Shown: positions 14,839 through 27,385, counted from the first letter of the stretch. The stretch is 64,000 nt of DNA from Plotosus lineatus (GCA_024760905.1 CM045729.1:51689580-51753579), one strand, 5' to 3'. Notes: generated from the sequence alone by a model not told the origin. Translations and numbers: made by a program.

Positions 14839-15174
14839 GAGATTTCCTTTTGGATTTTTCCCTTTATCAGGGGTCGCCACAGCGAATGATTCGCATGTTT
14901 GATTTGGCATAGGTTTTTACCTTGGATGCGCTTCCTGACACAACCCTTTTAGCAGGGGACAGAAACACGCTGACGGCTTTGCAGCATACTCTTTTTACAA
15001 AAGTCAGCAATGATTCTTTTACATGACTCACACCATAGACAGTGAGAGACATGGCCGGCCTTTGATAACCCAGTTAGCTGCACTGGGGGGACAGTGACAA
15101 CCTTGTGGAGAGTGGGACTCGAACCCCCAACCTTGGGACCAGCGATCCAGCGCCCTATACCACCAGGCCACCAC
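14839..15174 (-). mobile_element. SINE family B, tail type 1, minus orientation, near full length
   Basis: The best reference copy of family B. A 17-base perfect target duplication (14822-14838 and 15175-15191) bounds a 336-base body. In its own direction it starts with a tRNA-like RNA polymerase III promoter: A box TGGCCTGGTGG (15170-15160) and B box GGTTCGAGTCC (15125-15115). A core follows (TGGGTTATCAAAGG, then GTCTCTCACTGTCTATGG, then TTGCTGACTTTTGTAAAAAG). The tail reads CATTCGCTGTGGCGACCCC, then a CCGAAAGGAAG-like end. The tail matches the 3' end of the RTE LINE, which presumably supplies the enzyme that copies it. Confidence 0.92.
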
Positions 15175-15191
15175 ATGGATAGTATTTAAAT

Positions 15192-15233
15192 AAAATCAAA
15201 ATAAGAAAACACAACAATAGTGTTATTATTATT

Positions 15234-15277
<44 letters not shown>

Positions 15278-16554
15278 CTGTCCCATTCAGCTTGATATGG
15301 AGATGAAATCCTATTTATTTTAAATACTGAGCTTCCACGGTCTCCATTCCACGGATGCTCATTTGACTCATAGTTGTTTTAATTAACCCTGCAAAAGCCC
15401 ACCACCAAGTTCTTGGTCTGGAATACATTGAGCTGGAAGCAATTTTACTGGCGCCAGTCAACAAGGTAAGTTACCCCTGTCCCCTGTATTCACTTTCATC
15501 ACCAGCAATGACATCTCACAATGGCTGTGTTATCTGAAAACTGCCGTCTGTTGTGCCTAGAGTGAATGGAACTGGGATGAGGACAACCAGTGTTCTTACA
15601 TATTATGGTCTATTGGTGACGTAGCTGATATTCCAGCATATCCACCGAGTTTTCTTCATTTTGTTTTCAAGCTGTGGTGGTATTAAGGATAGATAGTGTT
15701 AAAAGTACTGGGGAAATAGAAAACACAATTCTCACAATGGTGTTTATTCAGATGGGATACGGATCTGTGTAGCATGTATATGACTACATCACGTACTTCA
15801 ATAAAAGAACATTTAAGGATCCATATACTGTAACAATGCATCACAGACCTAAGGTGGGCCAGGATCAGTCTTTCCAGTGTCTTCATTATTTGTGATGTCA
15901 CTGCCATCAGTCTGTAGTCATTCTGTTGCTATTGCAGAGACTTTGGTCCTGTTCCAGGCAATTGGTCTTCCAGAGAACCTGTTCTCTCTCTAGACTTAAG
16001 ACAAAGTTGAAGATATTCATTCTGTAACAAGTTAGCATGCTTATTTATGCAAACTTTGTAGAAATAGTGTATATGGTGCAACTGTGCAAATATTGTCTCT
16101 GCTTGGCCTTCACTTCTGCTGAGTAGTAATAATGAATAGTAAACTTACTGTTTTTTTTGTTTTTTTTTTACTGCCTGCTGTCATGCAACCTCGCGTATCA
16201 CCCAGATTTTGAATTCAGGCCAACATTCTTACAACTGGGCATCAATTCAAACTTTTAAGTGAACCTTGAACTCAACACTGAATGCCAGTGGTTTAACTCT
16301 CATCCTGGTGCTGTGTTAATTCTTGCATTCATGATTTATCAATGAACTGTTTCACCACATGGGGTACTATAGACAGAACCCTACATTAGTTGCACAAAGA
16401 TAAACATATTTGTTTACCAAACAACATATACTCTGGACATGTATGATAAATCCTGCTGAGCTACTGCAGTTCTCATCTTAAAAACCCCTTGCTTCGGCAT
16501 ATAGTCCCAAATGAGCAAACAACACACGGAAAGTTGTCAAGTCAAGATGTGACA
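15192..16554. other. Non-coding stretch, possible conserved block
   Basis: Begins with a TAA/TTA microsatellite (about 15220-15275). The block 15320-15660 is better balanced in GC and holds an exon-like end (AACAAG followed by GTAAGT at 15466-15471 on the plus strand), but I find no convincing protein. The remainder is AT-rich with a T-tract near 16150. No gene called. Confidence 0.35.
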
Positions 16555-16870
16555 CTCGTTCGGGCTAGTTTGCACTGGCTACCATTTAAATTTAGAATTG
16601 ATTTAAATTGTTGTTTTTGTTCTGAAAGCTCTTAATGGACTTGATCCTTCTTACAGTACTGAGTTTTCTGGCTCAAGGTTACTCAGGTCATCTTCATAGC
16701 AACTGCTCCAGTTACTCCATTCATGACTTAAAACTAAAGGTGGTCTGGCTTTCTTAGTCATTGCCCTCAAGTTCTGCAAGAGTCGACCTAAACTGCAGCA
16801 CAATTGGCAGTTTTAAATAAATTTAAGACCTCATCTTTTTTACTCTACCATTTAGTTAAGTCTAACCCTA
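16555..16870 (+). pseudogene. Decayed LINE ORF2 C-terminal remnant
   Basis: Fragments of a reverse transcriptase C-terminus such as ARLHWLPFKFRIDL (about 16561-16602), followed by frames broken by stops and frameshifts. Order and spacing fit a fish L2/Rex1-like LINE. Ancient and inactive. Confidence 0.7.
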
Positions 16871-16885
16871 TGGTTTTGCCCTATG

Positions 16886-16931
<46 letters not shown>

Positions 16932-17023
16932 CTTCACTGATTTCTTTTACCTCATTTTAGTATTTTAGTATTTTTTGTGTATTATGACCCTGGATTAAGT
17001 GAGAGAGAAAAATGATTATGATA

Positions 17024-17071
<48 letters not shown>

Positions 17072-17100
17072 TCTTTTAAATGTACATATAGGCTATTTTA
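16871..17100. repeat. (TC)n and (GAT)n microsatellites
   Basis: TC run at about 16891-16928 and GAT run at about 17024-17071, with AT-rich sequence between. Confidence 0.95.
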
Positions 17101-17394
17101 ATGTACACCACCACTGTTTTGCATTTCTTGTTTCAAAATTATTTATCGTTTGCTTCTCTTTCGATTTGAGATGCTCACTATTGGTCATTTCCTGTAGACT
17201 GTCTGCCTTAACTGTGATGCACTTTTGATCAACTGTTGTGTTTAAATGTACAATATGGATTAAAGTGACTTGACTTTGATTGAAATGATTCAGGAGTACA
17301 ATTACCATTACAGTTTCAAGATTACAAACTAGACTGGCATTTCCCACTAAACAGTTTGTACTTTTATATGGTGGCATCCAAATAAGGATGAGTG

Positions 17395-17640
17395 AGTTTG
17401 GTTCCTCTCAAAGTTTCTTCCTTGTGATGGCTCATATTTTCCTTGCCAATATCACGGCATGCTTACTCAGTAAGTGCGTGTCTATGCTTATGTTTCATAG
17501 AAAAATGCTTCAAATAATAAATATTAAATTCTTAACCAAATTATGTAATGCTGCTTTATGACAAAGTCAATTGAAGACGTGTTGTACAAATTCAACTGAA
17601 CTGAATTTGACTTGAATTAATTTTTTATTTTGTTCAATGT
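17395..17640 (+). repeat. Common teleost dispersed repeat (family C)
   Basis: Contains GGTTCCTCTCAAAGTTTCTTCC followed by TTTTCCTTGCCA, then AATGCTGCTTTATGACAAAG and a TGAACTGAATTTGACTTGAA end. A partial copy of the same repeat lies in opposite orientation at 31895-31985. I know this as a very widespread fish repeat, probably a LINE 3' end or SINE. Confidence 0.7.
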
Positions 17641-20100
17641 ATTTATTTTTAAGTAACAAATCAGATACTAAACATTGCCATACTTTGGTGTAATTTATTA
17701 TGAGTCACGGCTTATACGTAAGAATATTCTGATTATTAGTTATGGGGCTGAGGTCCATCTAGTGAACCCAAAACATGCAGATACTTGTTGTTTGTTTACT
17801 GGGGTGACGCAATTCTATTTTAAAACGGTTACTTGCGCCCCCTGCTGGTTGTGTAGCCTCTCTTTACTCAGTGTCGTTTTTTTAATCACAAAGTCATTCC
17901 TTTATCCAGATAAAACAAAAAAGAAAACAAATAACACATATCAAGTGGTAGCTTTGTGTAGGCACTCGAACGATACCATTAGACACAGGTAATTCAACAT
18001 ATGAACCTATAATTCATATGCTTGTCACATACATATTTCATACTTACATTTACACGTACATGTCCATGCATCTTTTGTTATATGTGTCCAATTTCCATTT
18101 ATTTTACGTTTAGGATTTATTGCTACAGGGCCACTTATTAATGATTTTTGAGCTGCATATGTCAGATAGTTTGGTAAGAAATTTCAAAATGTTTTACTAT
18201 AATGTACCTCCATTCAGGATCACTTCATACATATGTTTGTAATATAAATCAGGGTAAGTCATAAAAAGCTCCTTGAAACTCAAGGCTTAAGTATGGCAGG
18301 ATCTTACAAGCTTAGACAAAATATGAGCGAACCAACGTTTATTAAGAGACTATCCTCAGATTACAATAATTACAAACACGTATTATCTTATATTATAATA
18401 ATATTATTAACACGATTGTATTGATTACTTCCCTTTTTCAGTTTGATTGACTTCTGTGGGCTTTATCCAAGCAATATCTCAGTGTACCTACACAATGACA
18501 ATAATGATAGCTTGTAGCTGAGACAGTATTTTTATTTTAATCCGTCTCATAATAATGTTTTCCTGTAGATGGTGCTATAACTCTGCTTAAAACGATTTAT
18601 TAATCATTTTTGAAGAGGCAATGAATAGGCCTATATATTCAAATATTATTATCATGACTCTACAAAAAGCAGAGTCACATGCTATCCCTGCACTAGTTTT
18701 AATCTGTAAAATTTACCATTTATGAAATCTGACAAATTAGTAAACTTTTGTATTGCTGTTTGAGGAGAAGGAATTTTTGCAGTTCTGAACCCTTTTACAA
18801 AATAAACATAGACCTACCATTAAATGATTATTAAACATGAGCCTTTTGATCCTACTGGTAATCTTGTCATTGTCTGGGCAGCAGTCAAGTATATAATTGA
18901 GGATTTAAATTATATTTCTTGTGATGCTTTAACACTACATATTGTGATGCACAGAATGTCCCAAGCATGTTTGTTTCAGCACATTTGCTCCTTGAATAGA
19001 TGTACAGTATTATTTACTGACTCAGTTAGAGTGTTCTAAAGCACTTTAACCCATAAATATATATGTGCACGTCTGTGCTATTGAGTCTAAGTAAAGTTCA
19101 GCCTTATACATTAAAGATATGACTGTAATAAGGACATGATTTTCAATGTGGTCTGTGACCTGAGAGCACTGAGGCTCTGTCTGGAAAGGGGACCAGTAAT
19201 ACTCAATGTGAACATGTGTTTAAAACCAGACCAGGTAAAAGTATGCAAACAATTTAGCAGATGTCTATTTCATATCTTGCACATTTATAGGCCTTAACAT
19301 TACTACCTGCTTGCTTTCTACTACTGAGGCAACCATTCCATGAGGCACAAGTATTTACTTCAGTCTATTTCTATCATTCACAGAGCCATATTTTGGTGTA
19401 CTATGAATTCATCTAGAAGTGTCACTTTTACAGAAATATATCTACTCAATAAAGGCATTGTTCACGTTTTTGAAACCTAGTGCCTGCAATGCTTTGACAT
19501 TGATACATTGAGCTTTTTCAATTCTCCCCACTGTCTGTGTAATAGTGTAGGTGTGTGCTGTACAGGGTCGAAAATGTACATTGATTGATCTGTTAAGAAG
19601 TTCTCCTTACTGCAACCCATGGCCATATCTGCAGTGCGGTTGTTTGTCACAAACCTTTATTCTTACTGCTCAGAAGTGACAGAGAATTTCATAACCCACA
19701 CACAATCTCACTTATAGACACAAACATCTTATTGTGCCTTACCTTCATCCTTGGCTATTGTATATAACTTTTTTGAATATTATTTCCTGAATACATGAAA
19801 ATCTATTTTCCTGCCAAGCTGGTGTTAGAGATGGTAAGAGTAGATAATATTTAAACCAGTTATCCAGTAACTATGGCATCAAAGTCAAGGCCATAGCTAG
19901 TCACGAGATAAAAAAATAAAAAATAAATCAAACAGAATTCTAATTTGATCTACTTGTGATAACTGATGCATTTTCACTCATCACAAGACAAACTTATTTC
20001 CATATTTAGTTTGATTAATGTTTAGATAAATCTGAGCGAGGAGTAAGAAGCAGCCAATTTGATTTTCATCCAGGCAAAAGATGATGTATTACTGTGTGGT
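17641..20100. other. Gene-free AT-rich stretch
   Basis: About 2.4 kb with little repeat content and no coding exon recognised. The motif GCGCCCCCTGCTGG near 17835 is a short sequence common in fish genomes. Confidence 0.4.
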
Positions 20101-20102
20101 TA

Positions 20103-20140
<38 letters not shown>

Positions 20141-20202
20141 ACAGCAACAACAACACCACCACCACCACCACCTCCACCACCACCAACAACAATAATAATA
20201 AT
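20101..20202. repeat. Trinucleotide block (ATT)n (CAA/CCA)n (AAT)n
   Basis: Consecutive ATT, CAA, CCA and AAT runs. Confidence 0.95.
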
Positions 20203-20597
20203 GATTAATAACGTAATAAACATTGTGTGTAGTACTGATGGAGTTCAGATGTAGTTCAAAGATATTGCCTTTGTACCACCACATTTGTAATACACTTATA
20301 TATGCTGCAACCCAAGCTACAAATAAAGCTTTCCAAAAATGACTTTTACCTTAAATACTGTATATATTTGCATCACCACCAGATGGCACACTGAGACGCT
20401 CTGAAGTGAATTCCTGTAGAATTAATTCATGTAATTCATAAAGGCTCAAATACTATAGAACATTTAAACAACACATACATCCATCCGTTATCTATATCAC
20501 TTATCTTTCAGGGTCGAGCAAATATAGTCCAATATATAACAATCAATATCCACAAAATATTTTAATAGCCAATATTGAAACAATATTTGATCATAGC

Positions 20598-20598
<1 letters not shown>
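20203..20598. other. Non-coding spacer
   Basis: Includes a family A tail-like scrap (CATCCATCCGTTATCTATAT near 20489). Nothing else recognised. Confidence 0.4.
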
Positions 20599-20633
<35 letters not shown>

Positions 20634-20653
20634 ATTATTTATTATTATTATTA

Positions 20654-20717
<64 letters not shown>
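20599..20717. repeat. (CAA)n then (TTA)n
   Basis: CAA run at about 20599-20630, then TTA/TTG/TTA runs to 20717. Confidence 0.95.
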
Positions 20718-20719
<2 letters not shown>

Positions 20720-21610
20720 TATAGCGATCTTGACCAGCCTGCCTGCACTTCTACTGTGACCTTTAGATGGAGCTCTTATCCATAAAACACTCAAATAACT
20801 AGTGCAGGAGGAAATCAAAATTTATTTCTAACAATAAATCATTACCTGTCAAGTTGTTCAGTCTGTAAACAACAGCAAACAAAATTAATCTATTTTCACT
20901 GTATTAAGTATATAACAGATCTGTTTAGATCGACATTGCCTTCATAAATTCAAATGAATTAACGATTGTTTCGACTGGAGAAGACTGTCCATCTAAAGTA
21001 GTCTCTATATTAACCTAAAAACTAACTACGATATGTTTCTCTTTTTTTTTTTTCATGTACATTTGTCTGTTTGATGTGGTTTTAATAATAGAGCGTTATT
21101 ATTCAGGACAGTGAGTTCTGTGTTTAATTTAACCTTGGAGTAGAAAGGCACATGTTCTACTTACCCATCCTCCCACACCTCATTAGCATGGTGAATGATT
21201 AGCATTTAGAGAGGCCATAAACACGCAGCCACAGATCTGGCATCAAAATCGTCTCTGTGCTCAGAACATCAACCAGAAAGCCAAATCACAGGAATTTGTA
21301 TCTAACAGCACATAAACCATTACCAAACTGAAGAACTGTAAAAGTGATATACTAATTGATGCAATATAAACTCAAAGGAAAGAGTCAGTACAGGACAACT
21401 GTCATACTAATCGGTTCCATTCTGAAACAGAAAATAAAGTGAATGTATAAATAAAGGATAGAACAGTTTTTTGTCTGTTTCTGTTGCATATGGCTGCATT
21501 GAAAATAACACATGTGAGTATTGTTTACTGTGCATAGTGTTAAAATATACTGTATCTTAGACTGTACTCTATGCTACCACACAACCACACACATATCAAT
21601 ATATATGTCA

Positions 21611-21611
<1 letters not shown>
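20718..21611. other. Non-coding, candidate regulatory block near 21150-21340
   Basis: No gene. Around 21160-21340 the sequence is repeat-free and balanced in GC (CCTCATTAGCATGG, GAGGCCATAAACACG), which could be a conserved non-coding element. Confidence 0.35.

Positions 21612-21660
<49 letters not shown>
21612..21660. repeat. (AT)n microsatellite
   Basis: Pure AT run of about 48 bases, directly next to the tail end of a SINE. Confidence 0.97.
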
Positions 21661-21661
<1 letters not shown>

Positions 21662-21945
21662 TCCTTTCGGCTTTTTCCCCTTTTACTCGGGAGTCGCCAC
21701 AGCGAATCATCTGATTCGCACGTTTGCTTTGGCAGAGGTTTTTTTTACGTCGGATGCCCTTCCTGTTACAACCCTTTTAGCAAGGGACAGAAACACGCTG
21801 ACGACCTTGCAGCTACTCTTTACGAAAGTCAGCAATGGTTCTTTTACATGCCTCTCACCATAGACAGTGAGAGACATGGCCCGCCTTTGATAACCCAGTT
21901 AGCCGCACTGGGGGGGGGGGGGGGGGTGGGGCAGTGACAATAATC
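21661..21945 (-). mobile_element. SINE family B, tail type 1, minus orientation, head missing
   Basis: Starts with the borrowed tail (CTTCCTTTCGGCTTTTTCCC) and runs through the core to CCGCACTGGGGG. It breaks off in a run of about 17 G followed by TGGGGCAGTGACAA, so the tRNA head is lost or displaced. Confidence 0.88.
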
Positions 21946-22109
21946 ACTTCTATACAATAATATATAAATAAATAACAATAAATAAATAAATAACAATAAA
22001 CGCTTCTATAATCACCTGAAGAGAGAGGATGGTTTCACCACCCCTCGAAACAGATCTGTAGTGATAAATGGAGTTTCAATAGAAAGTCTTTGTCCTGTCC
22101 TTTTATTTT

Positions 22110-22154
<45 letters not shown>
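21946..22154. repeat. Short spacer and (TA)n microsatellite
   Basis: AAAT/AATA-rich spacer at 21950-22000, then a unique 100 bases, then a TA run at 22112-22154. Confidence 0.85.
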
Positions 22155-22157
<3 letters not shown>

Positions 22158-24447
22158 CTATTTATTATCAGCAAAATAATTTTGTATTTCACCTAGATAT
22201 ATTAATCAATACTACCGAGACTACCTGTCAATCAATTCCACATATAACATATAGTATTAGGCTTTAATTGTACACATGTAATGTGGCTTAAGATGTACTA
22301 CATTTAGTGAATTAAAACAAAATAGCATGAGACCAAGAAGAAAATATTTAAAATACTGAGGACTTTTTCTAATTTAGCATTACTTGAAAATAGACTGCTG
22401 GTGTATTGCACTTATGGGAATACAAGATTCACTACTAACTTTTGTTCTGGTTTGAGCATCTAGCAGAAAATGTCTAATCAAGCCTTAAAATATATATAAC
22501 TTTTAAACACACCCAAAGTTAAACACAAAGTAAAATGTAAAGAATACGTAGAAAGAATAACATTTGCTGTTTACTTTGAAAACTCTACATCTGCATTTTT
22601 ATGGGATGCAGTACACTTAAAAATATTGCTCAGTATGTCATCCTGTATGTTTGACTTATTGAAAAATGAATGAACTGGGTTTTCTAGATACTGTACAGTA
22701 TTTGAATAGGATTTAGTAAGAGTAGTTTGCAACAGTTGCATCATCTGTATCATAATGCAATGTTTGAATTTTGCCACTATTATACAAAAATAAAAAAAGA
22801 ATTTATTGATATGGATCAATTTATGAATATCGTGTGCTCTTTGTACTAAAATTGAGAAGAGGAAAACTATTTAATCTGATACACAGATTCAGACCTTGCA
22901 CAGACAAAACATGATCAAAATCTTCTTTCATTAATTCACAGATGTAAGCAAGATGTTCTCCAGGCCAAAATAAATAAAAACCAATTTCATACAGTTTTAA
23001 TATTCTAAATCTTCCAGCTTTATACAGAAGTTGTCAGAATTGGAGCCATGCTCATTATTGTAATGAAACAATGTGCATGATGTAGGGGGAGAAAATCTCA
23101 CAATTTTTTCCTTCATAAAATAAAAATGAATAAAAACAAGCAAGCAAGCAAACAAACAAACAAAAAAAACAAACAACCCCCCACAACTAACCACAAGTTA
23201 GAAAAACCAAGTTTTGAGGAGCCTCTCCATCTCTGTTCCAGATCAAGGCTACTCGCACCAACTGTACATTCACTTCGAATGGCTGGTTTTGGTCTATATT
23301 CAACTCTCCCCATGTGCAGGGTTCATTGTAAAAGAAAGTCTAATATGTGATATTGCAAACAAAGTTAGTTCAGTACAATTCTATAGTTGGATGAAATATA
23401 AACAAATCATTAATTTTATTAATTTTCACCATTCATTTCTCTTTTTCTTGTTTGATTTCTCCTTCTCTGATGTTCTAAGTTTTATGAAATTTTTATTTTA
23501 TATTAGAGATAAATAACCTGCTTATGAAAGGTTACTACTGAATTATTTTCATCTAAATTTGCAACATTATGCTTAGTAATGAGAGAAAATGTGAACTTTT
23601 GCATTTTATATTCATGATGAGACTTTAAAATGCATATTGATTATAAACTAATTCAATGTACAGCAGAAAAATAAAGGAGTGCAGTTATATAAACACAGTT
23701 GGAGCAATTTGAACTGGAGTTTGTGTCGATGAAGAAAGAAAAAGGAAGGAAATTAAATCATTGTGATGGAAAAAAAAAAACTGACCATGAGAGAAATCTC
23801 TGAATGCAAAGAAGCTGGGAGGGTCACTGAGCTGAGGGTGGACCTGAATTAACACTGGAATAGAAAATTGATAAGAGACTATGAAGTTTAAAAAGCACTA
23901 AGGTAAATTAAAACATGAAAACAAACTTACATCCAGAAAGCAGAATGAGGGTTTTACACAAGAAAAAGAACATCTTGGCAGCAAAGGAAATCTGATTTAC
24001 TAAATATGAATATGTGTCACAGATTGCCACATGTGGACAAGAAAATAGTTTTGACAAAGAATGTGGCTATGTTTTCTGAAAAAAAAAAAAAAAAAAAATC
24101 TTATTTTATAAATCTTACACATTGATAACAACTTTGGGAATCGCAGAAAAACAATGAGTTATAAAACAAAGATTCCTAACTATTAACTTTATTTGACATT
24201 TCCTTCCTTTAACACACATGAGCAGTTAACTCATCACAACCCACGAGTTAATTAGCAGCCCTTCCTGGATCTAGTGGAGGTGCTGAAGCAGGAAAATATT
24301 AAAATAAGCATCACACCAGATACTCCAGGATCAGGTGACACCTGGTGACAGAATTTACTGCAAGTTCCTGCCTAGTTAAGTTGAAGTTTGGTCTGATAGT
24401 AGATTTATAAATTTGAGTTGATTCCTGTGGGTCCAAGCCTCAGTATC
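22155..24447. other. Gene-free AT-rich stretch
   Basis: No gene or clear mobile element. A CAAG/CAAA-rich simple stretch at 23130-23175 and an A-tract near 24080. A short better-balanced block lies at 23210-23330. Confidence 0.4.
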
Positions 24448-24720
24448 GCCGGGTTGTCAGTGCTGTAGCCCCAGTGCAGTTAACTGGGTTATCAAAGGTC
24501 GGCCATGTGTCTTACTGTCTGTGATGAGAGGCCTGTGAAAGAGCCACTGCTGACTTTCGAAAACAGCAGCTGCATTGCTGTCAGTGGGTTTCAGACTTGC
24601 AATGGCCTGGCGAGATATCCAGGTTGTACTTTGTCTTCGTTCAAGGTCGGCTGAGAAGGGCACTGGCCTCCCTGCGACCCTAATTAGGTTTAACTCAGAA
24701 AATGAATGGCTGAATGGTTT
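24448..24720 (+). mobile_element. SINE family B, tail type 2, plus orientation, head missing
   Basis: Core CCCCAGTGCAGTTAACTGGG, then a diverged middle, then the type 2 tail (TGGCCTGGCGAGATATCCAG to CTGCGACCCTAATTAGG) ending GAAAATGAATGGCTGAATGG. Confidence 0.83.
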
Positions 24721-24904
24721 CAGCTGAATATTGTGCCATGGGTTTGATTTTCTCTATTTTGTGTCCTCAGTTTTATGTGAATTCAATTAATGTGGAGTTT
24801 TTGACAAATATAACATTTTAATGCTTTGAACTATATTCGTTTCTTACTCTGTTTTGTGTGACACACAGAATTGAGCAAATATCAGTGCATCAGTTTTATT
24901 CTGG
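24721..24904. other. Short unique spacer
   Basis: AT-rich; nothing recognised. Confidence 0.4.
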
Positions 24905-25252
24905 CGAAGCACAGTGGTGCAGTGGTTAGCATGCCCGCCTCGCAGCCAGAAGTTCCTGGACTGGAGTCTCAGGCTTGGTTGGCGTGGGCTTTCTGTCTGG
25001 AGTTTGCATGTTCTGCCCATGCGTGGGTGGGTTTTCTCCGGGTACTCACAGTTCAAACATATCTTCATCAAACAAATTGACTTTTCCAAATTGCCCCTTA
25101 AGGGCTGAGATAAAGCTGAGACTGTGTGTGATTAGTTGTATGTGTTTTCCCCAGCAATGATCAGGAGAAATGTGTAGGGTATACCACGCGTTTGCTTAGA
25201 GTCGGCTGAGATAGGCTCCAGTTTCCCTGCGATCCTGCCAGAATTAAGTCAT
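24905..25252 (+). mobile_element. SINE family A copy, plus orientation
   Basis: Clear tRNA-like head AGCACAGTGGTGCAGTGGTTAG (A box TGGTGCAGTGG) followed by GCCCGCCTCGCAGCCAGAAG, middle TGGGTTTTCTCCGGGTACTC, and tail AGAGTCGGCTGAGATAGGCT. Confidence 0.85.
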
Positions 25253-25503
25253 TGTGTGCAGCTAACTGGGTTATCAAAGGCGGGCCATGTCTCTCACTGT
25301 CTATGGTGAGAGGCATGTAAAAGAACCATTGCTGACTTTCGTAAAGAGTAGGCTGCAAAGTCGTCAGCGTGTTTCTGTCCCTTGCTAAAAGGGTTGTGTC
25401 AGGAAGGGCATCCGACGTAAAAACCTCTGCCAAATCAAATGTGCGAATCAGATGATTCGCTGTGGCGACTTCCGAGTAAAAGGGAAAAAGCCGAAAGGAA
25501 GAC
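25253..25503 (+). mobile_element. SINE family B, tail type 1, plus orientation, head missing
   Basis: Directly follows the family A copy. Core GTGCAGCTAACTGGGTTATC onward to the borrowed tail (GATTCGCTGTGGCGAC, then AAAAGCCGAAAGGAAG). Confidence 0.87.
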
Positions 25504-25520
25504 AGACATTCAGTGAAGCA

Positions 25521-26100
25521 GGCGAGCGCTTCCATTTCGAGCCTGAAGGTGGCGCACGCAGCCTAATCAGGCAGGCCGATGAAGCTGGCACGTCCATGTT
25601 CTGCACATTTCCTCTTCTGTAATGTCCACATCGACTGTGCAGCAGCGAAATGAAGCTAAATAAAGGCATCGGGCGAGTTAGAGCAGAGAAACATAACCAA
25701 ACATGCAATGCAAGGTCACGGCAGGACTACGCTTGGAGATTACTGGGGTAGATCAGTTGAAAGCATGCAGCTTTGTTCGCAGCCCCATATGCACATCCTG
25801 GGAAAGGGAAACCCGCCAAAAGCCCCGACACGGACATACGCAAGTGGAAGGCGCACAGGAAACGCAGAAGGGCAGACGCGGAAACAGACAGTGACCGTCG
25901 CTGGTGTTGAAGTTGGCGCTCGCGTGCGAGTGGAGCGCACATGGACACGTAGGGTAATATGATTGAGAGCGCAGCGCGCGCGGATCCGCGGCTCTCCCAG
26001 GAATTGAGCTGCAGAACAAATCCGCGCGCATCTGTTTCCTCCCGCGAGCACACGGCGGAAACGGCACGTAAATCCCGCTGAATAGAAATAGAATCGACGG
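25521..26100. promoter_or_regulatory. Isolated CpG island in the gene-free region
   Basis: By hand count about 49 CG dinucleotides in 580 bases, against very few in the flanks. It includes AGCGCGCGCGGATCCGCGGC (25968-25992 region) and TCCGCGCGCATC. It is not part of any repeat family I recognise and is followed by a 25-base A tract. Open frames cross it on both strands, but none resembles a known protein and such frames are expected in GC-rich DNA. Likeliest roles are a promoter of a non-coding RNA, a distant first exon, or an unmethylated enhancer island. Confidence 0.6.
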
Positions 26101-26106
26101 GCCTGG

Positions 26107-26424
26107 TCAAAAAAAAAAAAAAAAAAAAAAAACCAACCGAGAGGCTTTTGGGCTGAAACCCCCTTCCTTTCCCCGCAGACATTTATTTTTCTTATATTTG
26201 CTGGACGTCCAAAAAAAAAAAAAATCCTCTTGTTTATAACTAGACTATAAACAACGACTAAGCACAGTCCTAAGAGCTGGGCTACAATTTTTAATGACCG
26301 AAGAGGTAACAAATATATTTATAATTACTAGGCCCTAGAAATACCCTAGAAATAACATGTTAGTTTCATTTACCTGAGAATAGTAGTTCTGAAATATGGC
26401 CTGCTCTCTTGGGCCAAATTCTGC

Positions 26425-26455
<31 letters not shown>

Positions 26456-27136
26456 TCTGATCTCAATGCTTATGGAAACTTGAATGGCTGCACATTTGTT
26501 TCTTCCTGAGACTCGTAAATGTCTCTGCATGGTGCTTCTGCATGGCCAAGCCCCACAGAGATGTGCTCAAACCGAATGTTACAAGAGAGCTGCAGTTTTC
26601 CAAATCTCTGCGTGTCAGCTCAGTGGATCTGACAGATCTCCGACTGAATTCTGGGCCAGATGCCACGTTCAGTACAGCATAGACTCCCCCCCTTTCCATT
26701 CCTCTACTTATCCTCTACTATATATGCAATAAGGGCTTGTGTCAGAAATCTACAATATAAGTTTGTAGTATGTGGAACAGACATCAACTACTATATACCA
26801 CATTCCTGAATTATTGAATAATCCATCTGAACAGATCTACAGCAGTGTTGAAGAGCTCTGAGAGGAACTATGTGAAGATAAATACAACGTGTAGGTACCT
26901 AAGTCTAAAGAGAATAAAACTGATTCCAGGTAAAGGTGTAGAAATTCATCTTCATTTGAAAGTAATGAATCCTCCACATTTCTTTTGCAAAAGTAGATTA
27001 CATTTATATTTCATTAAAAACATTAAATAACTGTGTAAATAATTACAGTGATGACACACAACATAATGTTATAAACTACAGTAATTCTGAATTGCACCAA
27101 CATTTTCATAACAAATTAGAATAAAATTGGGCAAAA
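26107..27136. other. Poly(A) tracts and gene-free spacer
   Basis: A-tracts at about 26107-26132, 26210-26223 and 26430-26455. The block 26480-26700 is balanced in GC and repeat-free, a possible conserved element. No gene found. Confidence 0.4.
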
Positions 27137-27385
27137 TCACTCATCTTCTGAACCGCTTCATCTTAATTAGGATTACGGAGAGGCTGTCGCCCCTCTGAAC
27201 CGACTCTGGGCCAGGGCAGAGTACACCTTGGACAGCTCACCAGGCCATCCCAGGGCAGAAACACATAGATGGCTATGCAGACTACTCTTGTTGAAAGTCA
27301 GCATAGACAATGAGAGACATGACCAGCCTTTGCTAACCCAGTTAGCTGCACTGGGGAGACAGTGACAACCCGTTGATAGTGGGGC
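27137..27385 (-). mobile_element. SINE family B, tail type 2, minus orientation
   Basis: Type 2 tail (CTTCTGAACCGCTTCATC and GTACACCTTGGACAGCTCAC), then core with an internal loss (TCAGCATAGACAATGAGAGA), then CCCAGTTAGCTGCACTGGGG. Head lost. Confidence 0.82.

Noticed and set aside
14839..15174. tRNA-like gene with good A and B boxes
   Set aside because: It is a SINE head: no acceptor stem closes, and the same sequence recurs many times with SINE body and tail.
15320..15475. Plus-strand exon ending AACAAG/GTAAGT
   Set aside because: Donor is good, but no clear acceptor, partner exon or recognisable protein.
25727..26312. Open frames of 100-190 codons across the CpG island
   Set aside because: Overlapping frames on one strand, rich in poly-Phe from an A tract, with no recognisable protein; expected by chance in GC-rich DNA.
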